Part shown: piece after piece, positions 48,630 through 59,375 of the stretch
Numbering within the stretch: position 1 is the stretch's first letter
Layout: the number at the start of each line of letters is the position of its first letter
NCBI RefSeq assembly: GCF_016583625.1
Contig: NZ_NRRN01000003.1
Coordinates: 1 to 64,000, forward strand
Length of the DNA stretch: 64,000 nucleotides
Origin: Halorhodospira abdelmalekii
Lineage (GTDB): Bacteria; Pseudomonadota; Gammaproteobacteria; Nitrococcales; Halorhodospiraceae
Reading direction: 5' to 3'
The notes under the pieces: model-generated
Told to the model about the DNA's origin: nothing
Databases searched by the model: none
The model's input: only the letters and a program-made list of their open reading frames with translations
Program-made: the position numbers and the translations under genes

Positions 48630-51005
48630 CTAGACGGTTCGCTCCAATAGCGCACCGATCACCCCGCGTAAGCGCGTAAGCGCTGCGCGCCTTCCGCTGA
48701 CCCCTAATCGAGCGGCAGTTTCGGCCCAGCTGCGCTGCTGTGCGACCTTACCCAGCAACGCGGCAGCCTCATCTCGAGTGCAGCCCCCCTCGGGGGCGAT
48801 CGTGAATAGCAGTCGCAAACCACCATCGCGCAGTAGTGGCAAGCTAGCCGCGTAGCCCCGCTGACCGTAAGCGAAGCCGGCTAGCTCGCGACGCTGCCAT
48901 GCCGGCAAGCGCAGCGGTTGAAGCGCCTCGTGTTCGGCAACGCGCAAGATCTCCCACGCCACATCGGGGTCGAGGCTAGCCAGCGGCTCGCTCAGCAAGC
49001 TGCCGGCAACGGCACGCAGCCGCTGCACCGCCTCGTCCACCACGGCCTCGCCCGGGGCCTCCAGGCCCTGTGCCATGAGTGCCGCGTGCTCTCCGCTGGC
49101 TGGCTCCCGGCGCATCCCGACTGCCACACTGCTTAGCCCGCAGGCGCGCCAGAAGTGGACCAGCTCGCAAGTGGCGCCGAAACTTGTGCCGAACAGCGCA
49201 ACCCCTTGCTCTACGGCATCTCGCCGCACTTGTGCCACCAACGCACGCCCAACCCCCCGGCGTTGCGCCTGTGGATGCACGGCGATACGCAAGACCCGTA
49301 GCGCTAATAGCGAGGGCGCGCGGGCGATAGCAGCGTGGGTCGCTAGCATCTGCCCGAGCAGGTGACCGCGCAGACGGCGGCGGCCTGCCCAGACGGCCTC
49401 GGCAAGCGCTGGTTCGAGTCCACCCTCCTCGGCCACCACGGCTATACCGACAACGCTCGCCCCTACACACGCGCCGTAGAGACGAATCCCTGGAGCATCG
49501 AGCCACTGGCGCAGATCGAGCGGACGGGTCCGGTAGTGGGCCGCCACCAACAGTCCAAGGCTCTGTTTCAGGAGTCGTTCATCAGCGGCTAGGCGGTCGC
49601 GTTCAAACCGCTCGATATGCACAGCGGCTTCGTCGTCGACTTCGTGGACAGACACTTCGGCGGGCTCTTCGGCGGGCTCTTCGGCGGGCTCTTCGGCGGG
49701 CTCTTCGATGGCTGCAGCGTTGCGAGACGAAGGAAGCACGATCTGTGAGGCCGGTTCAGCAGCCAACAGCAGCACTTCGCTGAGCCACGCCTCGAGACGA
49801 TCGCCAGCCGCCCAGCGAATCGGCGTCTGCAGTTTGATCTCGCGCCACTGCGGAGTCATCGCAGTCAGATCGGCCCGAAAGCGGACATCGAAACCGCGCC
49901 CGGTCCCTTCGTAGCCGTGCACAGTCGTTGCGAAAGCAATCCGCGGTGCCCGCCGCAGGAGTGCTTTGAGCAGCGCCACCGGGAGACCGGCTGCTTCATC
50001 GACCACGACCCAGGCGGTGCGCAACGCCTCACTCAGGCTCTGCGGACTGCCCTGTTGGCCCGGTAGTTGGCCGGGTTGGTCCAGTTGGGCGAGTTCACCC
50101 TCGCACGCATCGCCGTAATGGTCACGGCGTCGATCGCCACCCCCACGACCCCCACGACCAACCCCATCAGCGAGCAGATCGCCATCAAGCCCACCGCCCT
50201 GCTCTAAGGCATCGCGCAAGGCCGCCGGCTCGATATAGCGCACTGTACTGCCGTCGGCAGCGCGCAGTATGCGACGCCCGTGCCGCTCACCGCCGATACG
50301 CGCCTGGGCGTGGCAAAACACCGCTTCAGCCGCCTCCAGGCTCGGCGCCGTCACCACGACGGCGCGCCGCCGCCCACCGCCGAGCACCTCACCGATCGCT
50401 AAGCCGAGGGCCGCCGATTTGCCCCGGCCGCGATCGGCGCTGAGCACCACCGGGCGCCGCCGATGACCTGTTGCCCCACGCACCAGCGCAGCGACCGCCG
50501 TGCGCTGATCGCTACTGCAGCAGCCGCGCTCATCGCTCTCGAGAGCCGGCGCCGGCGCTATCGTTAAGGGCGGCAGCGGATCGTTCGGCCGGTAGCACTC
50601 GATCCACGGCGCCGCCTGCAGCGCCGTCACAAAGCGCTGCAGGAAGCGTCCGCCGGCCTCATTCAGCGAACGCCCAGCCGGCAACAATCGCTCCAACACC
50701 GCATCGGGCTGCTGTTGCCACGTCTGCCACTCTGGGGTCAGCAGCACCAGCACCCCACCGCCCCGCAACGAGCCAACCGCTGCGGCCAAAGCGTCGGGGT
50801 CCAGCCCCGCGTGAGCATCGAAGACGATCAATGCCTGTGTCGTGCCGAGGACCCGCCGAAAGTGCTGCGGCGAGTAGGCCTGAACCCCGGCGGGCGCCGC
50901 CGGCCCGAGCCACAGCGCCTCCGTGGCCGCCCCCGCTAACAGGCGACCTGCCGCCGCCCGCCCCCAAGCTGCCGGCCCTGCTAGGCAGAGCAGACGGCGA
51001 CTCAC
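48630..51005 (-). CDS. tmcA: tRNA(Met) cytidine acetyltransferase TmcA
   Basis: Forms N4-acetylcytidine at the wobble base of elongator tRNA-Met, using acetyl-CoA and ATP. Domains: N-terminal TmcA region, RecD-like helicase ATPase (Walker A SADRGRGKSAAL), GNAT acetyltransferase (LRVLRIAVHPQAQRRGVGRALV), and a C-terminal tRNA-binding domain. A (Glu-Glu-Pro-Ala)4 insertion from a 12-bp repeat sits near residue 450. About 791 aa against 671 in E. coli. The GTG at 51005 overlaps the hrpA stop (GTGA); an in-frame GTG at 51020 is an alternative. Co-transcribed with hrpA. Confidence 0.92.
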   Translation of the reverse strand: MSRRLLCLAGPAAWGRAAAGRLLAGAATEALWLGPAAPAGVQAYSPQHFRRVLGTTQALIVFDAHAGLDPDALAAAVGSLRGGGVLVLLTPEWQTWQQQPDAVLERLLPAGRSLNEAGGRFLQRFVTALQAAPWIECYRPNDPLPPLTIAPAPALESDERGCCSSDQRTAVAALVRGATGHRRRPVVLSADRGRGKSAALGLAIGEVLGGGRRRAVVVTAPSLEAAEAVFCHAQARIGGERHGRRILRAADGSTVRYIEPAALRDALEQGGGLDGDLLADGVGRGGRGGGDRRRDHYGDACEGELAQLDQPGQLPGQQGSPQSLSEALRTAWVVVDEAAGLPVALLKALLRRAPRIAFATTVHGYEGTGRGFDVRFRADLTAMTPQWREIKLQTPIRWAAGDRLEAWLSEVLLLAAEPASQIVLPSSRNAAAIEEPAEEPAEEPAEEPAEVSVHEVDDEAAVHIERFERDRLAADERLLKQSLGLLVAAHYRTRPLDLRQWLDAPGIRLYGACVGASVVGIAVVAEEGGLEPALAEAVWAGRRRLRGHLLGQMLATHAAIARAPSLLALRVLRIAVHPQAQRRGVGRALVAQVRRDAVEQGVALFGTSFGATCELVHFWRACGLSSVAVGMRREPASGEHAALMAQGLEAPGEAVVDEAVQRLRAVAGSLLSEPLASLDPDVAWEILRVAEHEALQPLRLPAWQRRELAGFAYGQRGYAASLPLLRDGGLRLLFTIAPEGGCTRDEAAALLGKVAQQRSWAETAARLGVSGRRAALTRLRGVIGALLERTV
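49659..49706. repeat. 12-bp in-frame tandem repeat x4 in tmcA
   Basis: Four exact copies of GGCGGGCTCTTC (49659-49670, 49671-49682, 49683-49694, 49695-49706) encode Glu-Glu-Pro-Ala repeats on the minus strand, between the helicase and acetyltransferase domains. Confidence 0.95.
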
Positions 51006-54000
51006 GGCAACGCTCGCCACAGCGCCTCGAGCCGCTTCTCGGAGACCTTCTCACGCGTCCCGACCTCTTGCGCAAAGAGCGAGACCCGGTACTCCTCCAG
51101 CAGCCAGCGCAACTGCTCAAGCTGCGGGTCGGGCACGCCGCGCTCAGCGCGCGCCGCCAAGCGCTGATGGACCCGCTCGTGCCAGGGACGGATGGTGCGC
51201 AGCGGCAGGCGATCCTTACTCGGTGTGCGCTGTAGCTTATCGATGCGCTGCTCCAGCGCCTTTAAATAACGCGGCAGGGCGGAGAGCTGAGCCGCCGGCG
51301 TCTGCTCAATAAAGCCGGGGTAGATCAGAGTGCCTAAGTGCGCCTCGATATCTTGCAGGCTCTCCAACAGCGCCGGCTGACGAAGCCGCTTGAGCGATTT
51401 GCGTACACTCTGGTAGCGAGTGAGCACTTCGTCGAGATCGCGGCAGAGGCGCTGCGCCGTCGGCACGAGCTCAGCGCGACCGGCAGCGAGCCGTTCGGTA
51501 AAGAGCTCGGGCTCGCGCGGCATCTCACCCTCAAGAAAGCAGCGATCGAAGGCGGCTCGCAGCACTGCATCGCGCAACTCATCGTCGCTGCCAAGGCCGT
51601 GGTACTTCAGCCGCAGTGCGCGCAACTCATCGAGCTTACGCAACATACGCACCTGCTGCGGCAGCGCCAGCATGAAGAGGCGCCGCACCCCAGCGTGGCA
51701 GACCCGCGCTGCCTCCTCGGCCGAGTCACACAGGGTTAGGGCGACAGACTCTCGCTCATCGCGCAGCGCCGGATAGGCGTGCACCTTCACCCCGGCTTGC
51801 TCTAGAGTAATGTGGTGCGGCAGTGCGCCGAAGTCCCAGCTTTTGATGCCGCTGCGCTGCCACTCGGTCTTACGCTCGCTGCCATTTGCGGCCTGGCTGA
51901 GTGCCGTCCTGGCCTGCTCGCCGAACTCGCGCTGGAGTGCGGCAAGGTCGCGCCCGCAGGCCAAAACTTCGCCGTTGCGGTCGATCACCCGAAACGACAT
52001 CTGCAGGTGCACGGGCAACTCGACCGCCTCGAGCGCGCCAGCGGGCAACTCAACACCGGTCATCCGCTGCAGCTCGCGCGCCGTGGCATCGAGCAAGGAG
52101 CCCTCACCGGCGGGGATCGACTCAAGCACCGCGCGGGCAAACTCCGGGGCGGGTACAAAGTGGCGCCGCAGCCGCTTCGGCAGCCCACGAATCAGGGCGG
52201 TGACCTTTTCGTGACGCAGCCCCGGAACCAGCCACTCGAACGGCGCCGGGGTCAAGGCGTTCAGGGCTGCGATCGGCACCATAGCCGTCACCCCATCTTC
52301 GCTCGTCCCCGGCTCTAAGTGGTAGGCCAACGGCAACTCGATGCCGGCGACCTGCACCGTATCGGGAAAGTGCTCCGCGGTGGTGGGCGGTGCCGCTGCC
52401 CCCTGACGCAGCAGATCGGCGCGACTCATGTGGAGAAGCTGTGGCTCCTTGCGCTCAGCACGCCGCCGCCACTTTTCAAACGCCGCGGCATCGCAGATAT
52501 TCTCAGGGATACGAGCGGCGTAGAAGGCGGCCCACTGCTCGGCATCGGCGAGCAGGTCGCGGCGCCGGCTCTTCGCCTCCAGGCGTTCGATCTCTTCGGC
52601 CAGCGCCTGATTGTGGCGCAGAAAGTCGCCGCGGGTGCGCACCGCACCGGCGACTAGACCGTCGTATAAAAAGATCTGGCGGGCGCGCTCGCGATCGATG
52701 CGTGCGTAGTTGACCTTCCGCCCGCTGACGAGCACCAGCCCAAAGAGGGTGACCTGCTCCTCGGCCACCACACGCCCAGCGCGCCGCTGCCAGCGCGGCT
52801 CACTGTAGCTGCGCGAGACCAAATGCAGTGCGGCCGCCTCGATCCACTCCGGCCGTACCGCGGCCACGGTACGCGCGAAGAGCCGCCGCGTCTCCAGCAG
52901 CTCACCGGCCATGATCCAGCGCGGGCGTTTGTTCGCCAGCCCCGAGCCGGGGAAGATCTGCAGTTTCACGCCGCGCGTCCCGAGCCAGGTTCGCTCTTCG
53001 TGGTGGCGAGCCACTTGGGTGGCAAAACCGGTCAGCAGGGCACGATGGATCGCCTCGTAGCGCTCATCAATCGCCCCTTCTGTGGAGGCTGTAGAGGCTG
53101 CAGGAGCCGTGGATGTCGACGCAGACGCCGGTGTCGATCCCTTCGACGACGGCGATGGCGATTTCACCGCCGCTGGTGCTGATGCCGCTACGGCACGCCG
53201 GCGACGGCGCCGCTGCCCCGGTTCTGCCTCCTGCAGCATCTCGGCGAATTGGCGCCGCACCTCGGCCCACTCGCGCAGTCGTTGCGGGGCGAGAAAGTGC
53301 TCGCGGCACCATTGTGTCAGTTGCCGCCGCGTACACGCCTGTCGCTGTTGTTGGTAGTCGTGCCAAAGATTGAGCAGCGCTACGAAGTCGCTCTGCGCAT
53401 CGTACCAGCGCCCATGCGCCCGATCGGCCGCCTCTTGGGCCTCCAGCGGCCGCTCACGCGGATCTTGGATCGCCAGCGCCGCAGCGATGATCAACACCTC
53501 GCGTTCGACGCCGTGCTCCCGCCCAGCGAGTAAAATCCGGGCAATGCGCGGATCGGCCGGAATGCGCGCCAAGTGCCGGCCGCGCGCAGTGAGGCGACGC
53601 TGCTCATCGACCGCCTCCAGCTCAAAGAGCAGGCGCAGTGCATCGTTGATATAGCGCTGCTCAGGCGGCTCGATAAAGGGGAAGCGCTCGATCTCGCCGA
53701 GACCGAGCGCCTTCATCTGCAGGATCACTCCGGCGAGGTTGGTGCGCAGAATCTCCGGATCGGTGAAGCGCGGCCGGCTGGCGTAGTCCTCCTCAGCGTA
53801 GAGGCGGATGCAGATCCCCGGTGCTTCGCGCCCGCAGCGTCCAGCACGCTGATCGGCCGAGGCCTGCGCGATCGGCTCGATCGGCAGCCGCGAGACCTTG
53901 GTGCGGTGGCTGTAGCGACTGATCCGCGCCCGTCCCGAATCGACCACGTAGCGGATACCGGGGACTGTTAGCGAGGTCTCGGCGACATTCGTCGCCAGGA

Positions 54001-54823
54001 CCACGCGGCGCCCACCGCCGCGGCGAAAGACGCGCTGCTGCTCAGCGCTCGATAGCCGGGCATAGAGCGGCAAGATCTCGGTCGCCGCCGGCGGCTGCCG
54101 GCGCAGCGCCTCGGCACACTCACGGATCTCGCGCTCACCGGAGAGAAAGACCAAGACGTCGCCGGGGCCGGCGCGCGTGAGTTCGTGGACGGCATCGACG
54201 ACGGCCTGCGGCAACTCCACACCGTCACGCTCTTCAAAGGGGCGGTAGCGCACCTCGACTGGGTAGGTCCGTCCCGAGACCTCAAAGACGGGGGCGTCGT
54301 CGAAGTGCTCGGCGAAACGCTGCGGATCGATGGTCGCCGAGGTGACGATCAGCTTCAGATCAGGGCGCTCGGGCAGCAGCCGCTTTAGGTAGCCGAGCAA
54401 GAAGTCGATGTTGAGGCTGCGTTCATGCGCCTCATCGATGATGAGGGTATCGTAAGCCTCCAGCCGGGGATCGGATTGGATCTCGGCAAGCAACATCCCG
54501 TCGGTCAGAACCTTGACCTGCGTCTGTGCGCTGACCTGATCGGTGAAACGGACCTTATAGCCGACCCCTCCGCCGAGTTCGCAGCCGGTCTCCTCCGCGA
54601 GCCGGGCCGCCAGCGACCGGGCGGCGATGCGCCGCGGCTGGGTGTGACCGATGCGCCGCTGCACACCCCGCCCGAGCTCCAGGGCCATCTTCGGCAGCTG
54701 GGTCGACTTACCGGAGCCGGTCGCCCCGCAGACGATCACCACCGGATGCGCACGGATGGCCGCCAACAGCTCGGGACGTGACTCAACAACCGGTAACCGC
54801 GGATCGTACTCAAGCTGCAACAT
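51002..54823 (-). CDS. hrpA: ATP-dependent RNA helicase HrpA
   Basis: DEAH-box helicase of about 1273 aa, implicated in clearing stalled or collided ribosomes. Walker A GATGSGKST near residue 33, the DEAH box in IIDEAHERS, SATID and the motif VI region QRAGRCGREAPG; helicase-associated and OB domains and the long DUF3418 C-terminus are present. A low-complexity Ser/Thr/Ala/Pro insertion of about 40 residues lies near 570-610. The ATG at 54823 is preferred; TTG at 54844 would add seven residues. The stop overlaps the tmcA start. Confidence 0.95.
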   Translation of the reverse strand: MLQLEYDPRLPVVESRPELLAAIRAHPVVIVCGATGSGKSTQLPKMALELGRGVQRRIGHTQPRRIAARSLAARLAEETGCELGGGVGYKVRFTDQVSAQTQVKVLTDGMLLAEIQSDPRLEAYDTLIIDEAHERSLNIDFLLGYLKRLLPERPDLKLIVTSATIDPQRFAEHFDDAPVFEVSGRTYPVEVRYRPFEERDGVELPQAVVDAVHELTRAGPGDVLVFLSGEREIRECAEALRRQPPAATEILPLYARLSSAEQQRVFRRGGGRRVVLATNVAETSLTVPGIRYVVDSGRARISRYSHRTKVSRLPIEPIAQASADQRAGRCGREAPGICIRLYAEEDYASRPRFTDPEILRTNLAGVILQMKALGLGEIERFPFIEPPEQRYINDALRLLFELEAVDEQRRLTARGRHLARIPADPRIARILLAGREHGVEREVLIIAAALAIQDPRERPLEAQEAADRAHGRWYDAQSDFVALLNLWHDYQQQRQACTRRQLTQWCREHFLAPQRLREWAEVRRQFAEMLQEAEPGQRRRRRRAVAASAPAAVKSPSPSSKGSTPASASTSTAPAASTASTEGAIDERYEAIHRALLTGFATQVARHHEERTWLGTRGVKLQIFPGSGLANKRPRWIMAGELLETRRLFARTVAAVRPEWIEAAALHLVSRSYSEPRWQRRAGRVVAEEQVTLFGLVLVSGRKVNYARIDRERARQIFLYDGLVAGAVRTRGDFLRHNQALAEEIERLEAKSRRRDLLADAEQWAAFYAARIPENICDAAAFEKWRRRAERKEPQLLHMSRADLLRQGAAAPPTTAEHFPDTVQVAGIELPLAYHLEPGTSEDGVTAMVPIAALNALTPAPFEWLVPGLRHEKVTALIRGLPKRLRRHFVPAPEFARAVLESIPAGEGSLLDATARELQRMTGVELPAGALEAVELPVHLQMSFRVIDRNGEVLACGRDLAALQREFGEQARTALSQAANGSERKTEWQRSGIKSWDFGALPHHITLEQAGVKVHAYPALRDERESVALTLCDSAEEAARVCHAGVRRLFMLALPQQVRMLRKLDELRALRLKYHGLGSDDELRDAVLRAAFDRCFLEGEMPREPELFTERLAAGRAELVPTAQRLCRDLDEVLTRYQSVRKSLKRLRQPALLESLQDIEAHLGTLIYPGFIEQTPAAQLSALPRYLKALEQRIDKLQRTPSKDRLPLRTIRPWHERVHQRLAARAERGVPDPQLEQLRWLLEEYRVSLFAQEVGTREKVSEKRLEALWRALP

Positions 54824-54895
54824 ACGCCAAAGAGTGCTATTCAAGCACGCCCTCGCGATCGCGGAGACCGAGCCTGCTGCACACTAGAGACACCA

Positions 54896-55435
54896 TTACG
54901 CCTCATTATTGCCGCCGCTGATTGCCCGATAACGCCGCGGTGGAAAGTGCAACGGAGTCACCTCCCAAGCCGTCTCGGCACACTCGAGGATGAGCATCGA
55001 AGGCCCCGTGCCGACCCGCACCCGCCCGGCCGCCCCAGGGTTCAGCACCCACGGCAACACGCTATCGTCGATACTCAGCTCATGGGTGTGGCCACAAACG
55101 ATCGCCCGGACCTCGGGTATTTCACTGCGCAACCGCTCGTTACGCGCCACCGCGGCGACGCTCTCACCGTGGAGGACGGCCAACTGTCCGCCCGGCAGAT
55201 CGAGGGTCAACCGCTCGGGTAGGTTCTCAAGCATGTGCTCTTCGTGCGCCGGCCACGTCTCCGGATCATCGACATTGCCACGCACGGCGTAGACCTCTTC
55301 GCGCGGTTGCATCGCACAAAGCACCTCGGCCCCGCCAATATCGCCAGCGTGCACCGCCAAATCGCATTCGGCCAGTTGATCAGCAATGCGCGGATCGAGA
55401 AAACCGTGCGTATCGGCAACAATACCAATTCGCAT
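54896..55435 (-). CDS. YfcE/MJ0936-type metallophosphoesterase
   Basis: Small calcineurin-fold phosphodiesterase, 179 aa. All five motifs of the family are present: ADTHG (D8, H10), HAGDIGG, RGNVDD, LHGE and GHTH, providing a dinuclear metal site. Members act on generic phosphodiesters in vitro; the physiological substrate is unknown. It lies about 95 bp downstream of thrH on the same strand. Confidence 0.9.
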   Translation of the reverse strand: MRIGIVADTHGFLDPRIADQLAECDLAVHAGDIGGAEVLCAMQPREEVYAVRGNVDDPETWPAHEEHMLENLPERLTLDLPGGQLAVLHGESVAAVARNERLRSEIPEVRAIVCGHTHELSIDDSVLPWVLNPGAAGRVRVGTGPSMLILECAETAWEVTPLHFPPRRYRAISGGNNEA

Positions 55436-55529
55436 ATAAGCCCTTCCCGGTGCGCCCAGACAGCGCCCCTGATCGTGCTAACTCGGGCGGAGACCCGATC
55501 CTGTGCAGTAGATGGTCACAGCTGTGTTC

Positions 55530-56144
55530 TTACTTGACCGCAAAGGCAGCGTCAATGGCTGCCCGCAGGTCAGTATAGGCTGTGGTAACGGGGAAGTGCG
55601 GGAACTGCTCGGCAATCTCCGGCGGTGGCTGGAAGAAGATCCCGGCATCGGCAGCGCCGAGCATGCGCGTGTCGTTGTAGGAGTCACCGGCTGCCACCAC
55701 GCGGAAGTTCAGCTCCTGCAGGGCGCGCACGGCCTGGCACTTGTGGTCTTCCAAGCGGATAATGAAATCGTCGATGCGCCCCTGTTCGCTCACTTTGAGG
55801 CTGTGGCAAAAGAGCGTCGGCCAACCGAGCTGGGCCATGAGCGGACGGGCGAACTCATAGAAGGTATCCGAGAGGATGATCACCTGATAGTCGGCGCGCA
55901 ATCCATCAAGAAACTCGCGCGCCCCCGGTAGCGGCTCAAGACCGGCAACCACCGCTTGGATGTCGGCCAACCCCAAGCCGTGCCGCTCCATATCGGCCAA
56001 CCTCAGCGTCATCAACTCGTTATAGTCGGCGATATCGCGCGTCGTCGCCCGAAAGGCGTCGACCCCGGTAATATCGGCGAGATTGATCCAGATCTCCGGC
56101 ACCAGCACGCCTTCCAGATCGAGACAGACGATGTTCAAGCGCAT
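55530..56144 (-). CDS. thrH: Bifunctional phosphoserine phosphatase/homoserine phosphotransferase ThrH
   Basis: HAD-superfamily enzyme, 204 aa. Motif I is DLEGVLVPEIW (nucleophile D9). The Glu in place of the usual second Asp is characteristic of ThrH rather than SerB. Motif II is ILSDTFYEF, and GDSYNDTRML is motif III/IV. It converts phosphoserine to serine and can move phosphate to homoserine. ATG start with GGAG upstream. Confidence 0.93.
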   Translation of the reverse strand: MRLNIVCLDLEGVLVPEIWINLADITGVDAFRATTRDIADYNELMTLRLADMERHGLGLADIQAVVAGLEPLPGAREFLDGLRADYQVIILSDTFYEFARPLMAQLGWPTLFCHSLKVSEQGRIDDFIIRLEDHKCQAVRALQELNFRVVAAGDSYNDTRMLGAADAGIFFQPPPEIAEQFPHFPVTTAYTDLRAAIDAAFAVK

Positions 56145-56311
56145 TCCCTCCTGACGAGCAGCCCCACCGACAACGACAAGAATAGCGGGGCCGACAATCT
56201 AGTCCTTATCTGCCGCATGTGCAAGGGGAGCACAGCCGCACGAGCAACCCGGAGAACCACCCGCGCCCCCTCTTCCCACGGAAACCCCGTTAGGAGTACA
56301 GCGCTAAGGCC

Positions 56312-56339
56312 TTGTCCCACGCATCCACTTAGGTAAACT
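56312..56339 (+). promoter_or_regulatory. Weak candidate promoter and inverted repeat before the Bax-inhibitor-1 gene
   Basis: TTGTCC at 56312-56317 and TAAACT at 56334-56339 (16-bp spacing, four of six matches each). The -10 overlaps an inverted repeat, GGTAAA (56332-56337) with TTTACC (56345-56350), that could be an operator. Confidence 0.3.
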
Positions 56340-56376
56340 GAACTTTTACCCCTGTTCAAAAGATGGAGTCCTATCG

Positions 56377-57075
56377 ATGTCTCAACGTTTCCCCACTGGA
56401 CCGACTGGGCGAAGCACCACAGCCGCCAGCACTGCGACAGCCGACCGGCAGCAGGCGCTCGCAACCAATCGCCTCATCCGCAACACCTACGGCCTGCTCG
56501 CCCTGACGTTGGCGTTTAGCGCCCTGACCGCTGGCTTTGCGGTCCTCTCCGATGCACCACGTCTGAACATCTTTATCGTCCTCGGCGGCTTTTTCGGGCT
56601 GCTCTTCCTAACCCAGTATCTGCGCAACAGCATCTGGGGACTGGCCTCGGTCTTCGCCCTAACCGGTTTCATGGGCTTCACGCTCGGGCCGATTATCAAT
56701 TTCTACCTCGGTCTGCCCAACGGCGGCCAGACGGTAATGACGGCCTTCGGCGGCACAGCGGCGATCTTTATCGGCCTCTCGGCCTACGCCCTGATCAGCC
56801 GGCGTGACTTCAGCTTCATGCGCGGCTTCCTCTTTGCCGGCATTCTGGTCGCCTTCCTGGCAGCCCTTGCGGCCTACTTCCTGCAGATGCCGAACCTCTC
56901 GCTGGCCGTCAGCGTGATGTTCATGGTCCTGATGAGCGGTTTGATCCTCTATCAGACCAGCGAACTGGTCAACGGCGGTGAGACCAACTACATCATGGCC
57001 ACCGTGACGCTCTATATTGCTATTTACAATCTCTTTTTGAGCTTGCTGCAGCTGCTCGGGCTGGCTAGCGACTAG
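56377..57075 (+). CDS. Bax inhibitor-1/YccA family membrane protein
   Basis: Seven-span inner-membrane protein of 232 aa (TMBIM family), related to E. coli YccA, which modulates FtsH, and YbhL. After a Ser/Thr-rich cytoplasmic N-terminus come hydrophobic helices such as LLALTLAFSALTAGFAVL, LNIFIVLGGFFGLLFL and TAAIFIGLSAYALISRRDF. The end (LYIAIYNLFLSLLQLLGL) is typical of the family. ATG at 56377 with GGAG at 56365-56368. Confidence 0.93.
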   Translation: MSQRFPTGPTGRSTTAASTATADRQQALATNRLIRNTYGLLALTLAFSALTAGFAVLSDAPRLNIFIVLGGFFGLLFLTQYLRNSIWGLASVFALTGFMGFTLGPIINFYLGLPNGGQTVMTAFGGTAAIFIGLSAYALISRRDFSFMRGFLFAGILVAFLAALAAYFLQMPNLSLAVSVMFMVLMSGLILYQTSELVNGGETNYIMATVTLYIAIYNLFLSLLQLLGLASD

Positions 57076-57114
57076 GAGAGAGGCCTTCAATCCGTTGGCG
57101 CTTAGAGCGCCGGA

Positions 57115-57297
57115 GGGGCATGCGAAGCGGCTCACCGTGCGGTTTTCGCGTCCATGCGGCGCAGCGAAGCACCGGAGTCAACCCGTAAGGGCGTTCGCTT
57201 GGAGCGAACGGGCGAGCGCACATGGATGTGCGATCGCTCGCCTTCCGGTGCAAGCCCGCCGCATAGCGCACCGCACGGTGAGTGGCAAGCGTGCCCC
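57115..57297 (+). ncRNA. Structured multi-stem repeat element, copy 1 (HEARO/omega-RNA-like)
   Basis: Nested helices: outer 57115-57123/57289-57297; P1 57131-57143/57270-57282 (13 bp perfect); P2 57154-57161/57257-57264; P3 57169-57176/57244-57251. Inside are three hairpins: CCC-GTAA-GGG (57182-57191), GTTCGCT-TGG-AGCGAAC (57193-57209) and a long one at 57211-57242. The conserved single-stranded TTCGCGTC is at 57145-57152. The inverted copy at 62.1 kb is nearly identical, and a third copy at 62.5 kb keeps the helices with different bases. The fold resembles HEARO RNAs, the guide scaffolds of IscB; the class name is a hypothesis. No gene is seen in the 319-bp gap that holds it. Confidence 0.6.
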
Positions 57298-57302
57298 CGG
57301 TG

Positions 57303-57341
57303 GCGAGATCCAGTAGCGGGATCCGGTAGCGAGATCCGGTA
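57303..57341. repeat. 13-bp tandem repeat x3 beside structured element copy 1
   Basis: Three 13-bp units of the form GCGRGATCCRGTA (57303-57315, 57316-57328, 57329-57341) and a partial fourth directly follow the structured element. Confidence 0.9.
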
Positions 57342-57394
57342 GCGGCACGTAGCGCTCTTGTTCTAGTTAAGCGGAGCCGGTGTCAACACTCTGT

Positions 57395-58705
<1,311 letters not shown>

Positions 58706-58722
58706 TTAGCACTGATCCTTTC

Positions 58723-59355
58723 TCAGTCTGCCTTATAGACATCTACCCCAGCTGGCGGTTCAAAGCGCAGTTTTGCCTCATCGACCGACTCGTTGACGCG
58801 CACCTCCAGCAGTTCGACGCGGGTCGTCTGACCAAGCGCATCGTCGATCTCCAACGCAAACGGGCGGCCATCGCGCAAACCCAAACGCGCCTCATCGAAA
58901 GCTTGACCGGCCTCTTTCGGGACCAAGCGGACGAATTGCTCCTTTTCGATGATCTCAAAGGCCGCGGTGAGCGCGGCATAGTCACCGGAGAGCAGCTGCG
59001 CCGGGGCACTGCCAAGGGCGGCGTGCTGATCGCGCACTGTCACCTGATCGAGATCGACCTCGTAGACCCATAACCGCTCGCCATCAGCCACGATCTCTTG
59101 GGCAAAGGGCTCGGCGTACGACCAGCGAAAACGCGCCGGACGTTCGATGACAAACTCTCCGCTGGCCTGGTCGATGATGCGGTCACGTTCATCAATCGTC
59201 CACTGCTCAAAGAGTCCCTGCAGGGTCTCGGCACGCTCATAGTACGCCTCCAACTCGGCCTGCTGCCCCGCTGTGGCCGTAATCACCACACCGCCACCGA
59301 CAACAAGAAGCCCGCTCAGGAGAACGATCCGCAATCGTTGCGCGTAGTCTTTCAT
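58723..59355 (-). CDS. lolA: Outer-membrane lipoprotein carrier protein LolA
   Basis: Periplasmic chaperone that ferries lipoproteins from LolCDE to LolB. A signal peptide (LRIVLLSGLLVVGGGVVITATAG) precedes the LolA fold (FEQWTIDERDRIIDQASGEFVIERPARFRW, LWVYEVDLDQVTV). The ATG at 59355 follows GGAG and gives 210 aa; the frame is open eight codons further. It sits 20 bp after ftsK. Confidence 0.92.
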   Translation of the reverse strand: MKDYAQRLRIVLLSGLLVVGGGVVITATAGQQAELEAYYERAETLQGLFEQWTIDERDRIIDQASGEFVIERPARFRWSYAEPFAQEIVADGERLWVYEVDLDQVTVRDQHAALGSAPAQLLSGDYAALTAAFEIIEKEQFVRLVPKEAGQAFDEARLGLRDGRPFALEIDDALGQTTRVELLEVRVNESVDEAKLRFEPPAGVDVYKAD

Positions 59356-59375
59356 TATTGATTCTCCGCAAATGC

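Noticed and set aside
57154-57342. Short plus-strand frames through structured element copy 1
   Set aside because: They follow the palindromic stems, lack start signals, and the copies differ by a 2-base indel that would shift the frame, so selection is on structure rather than on peptide.
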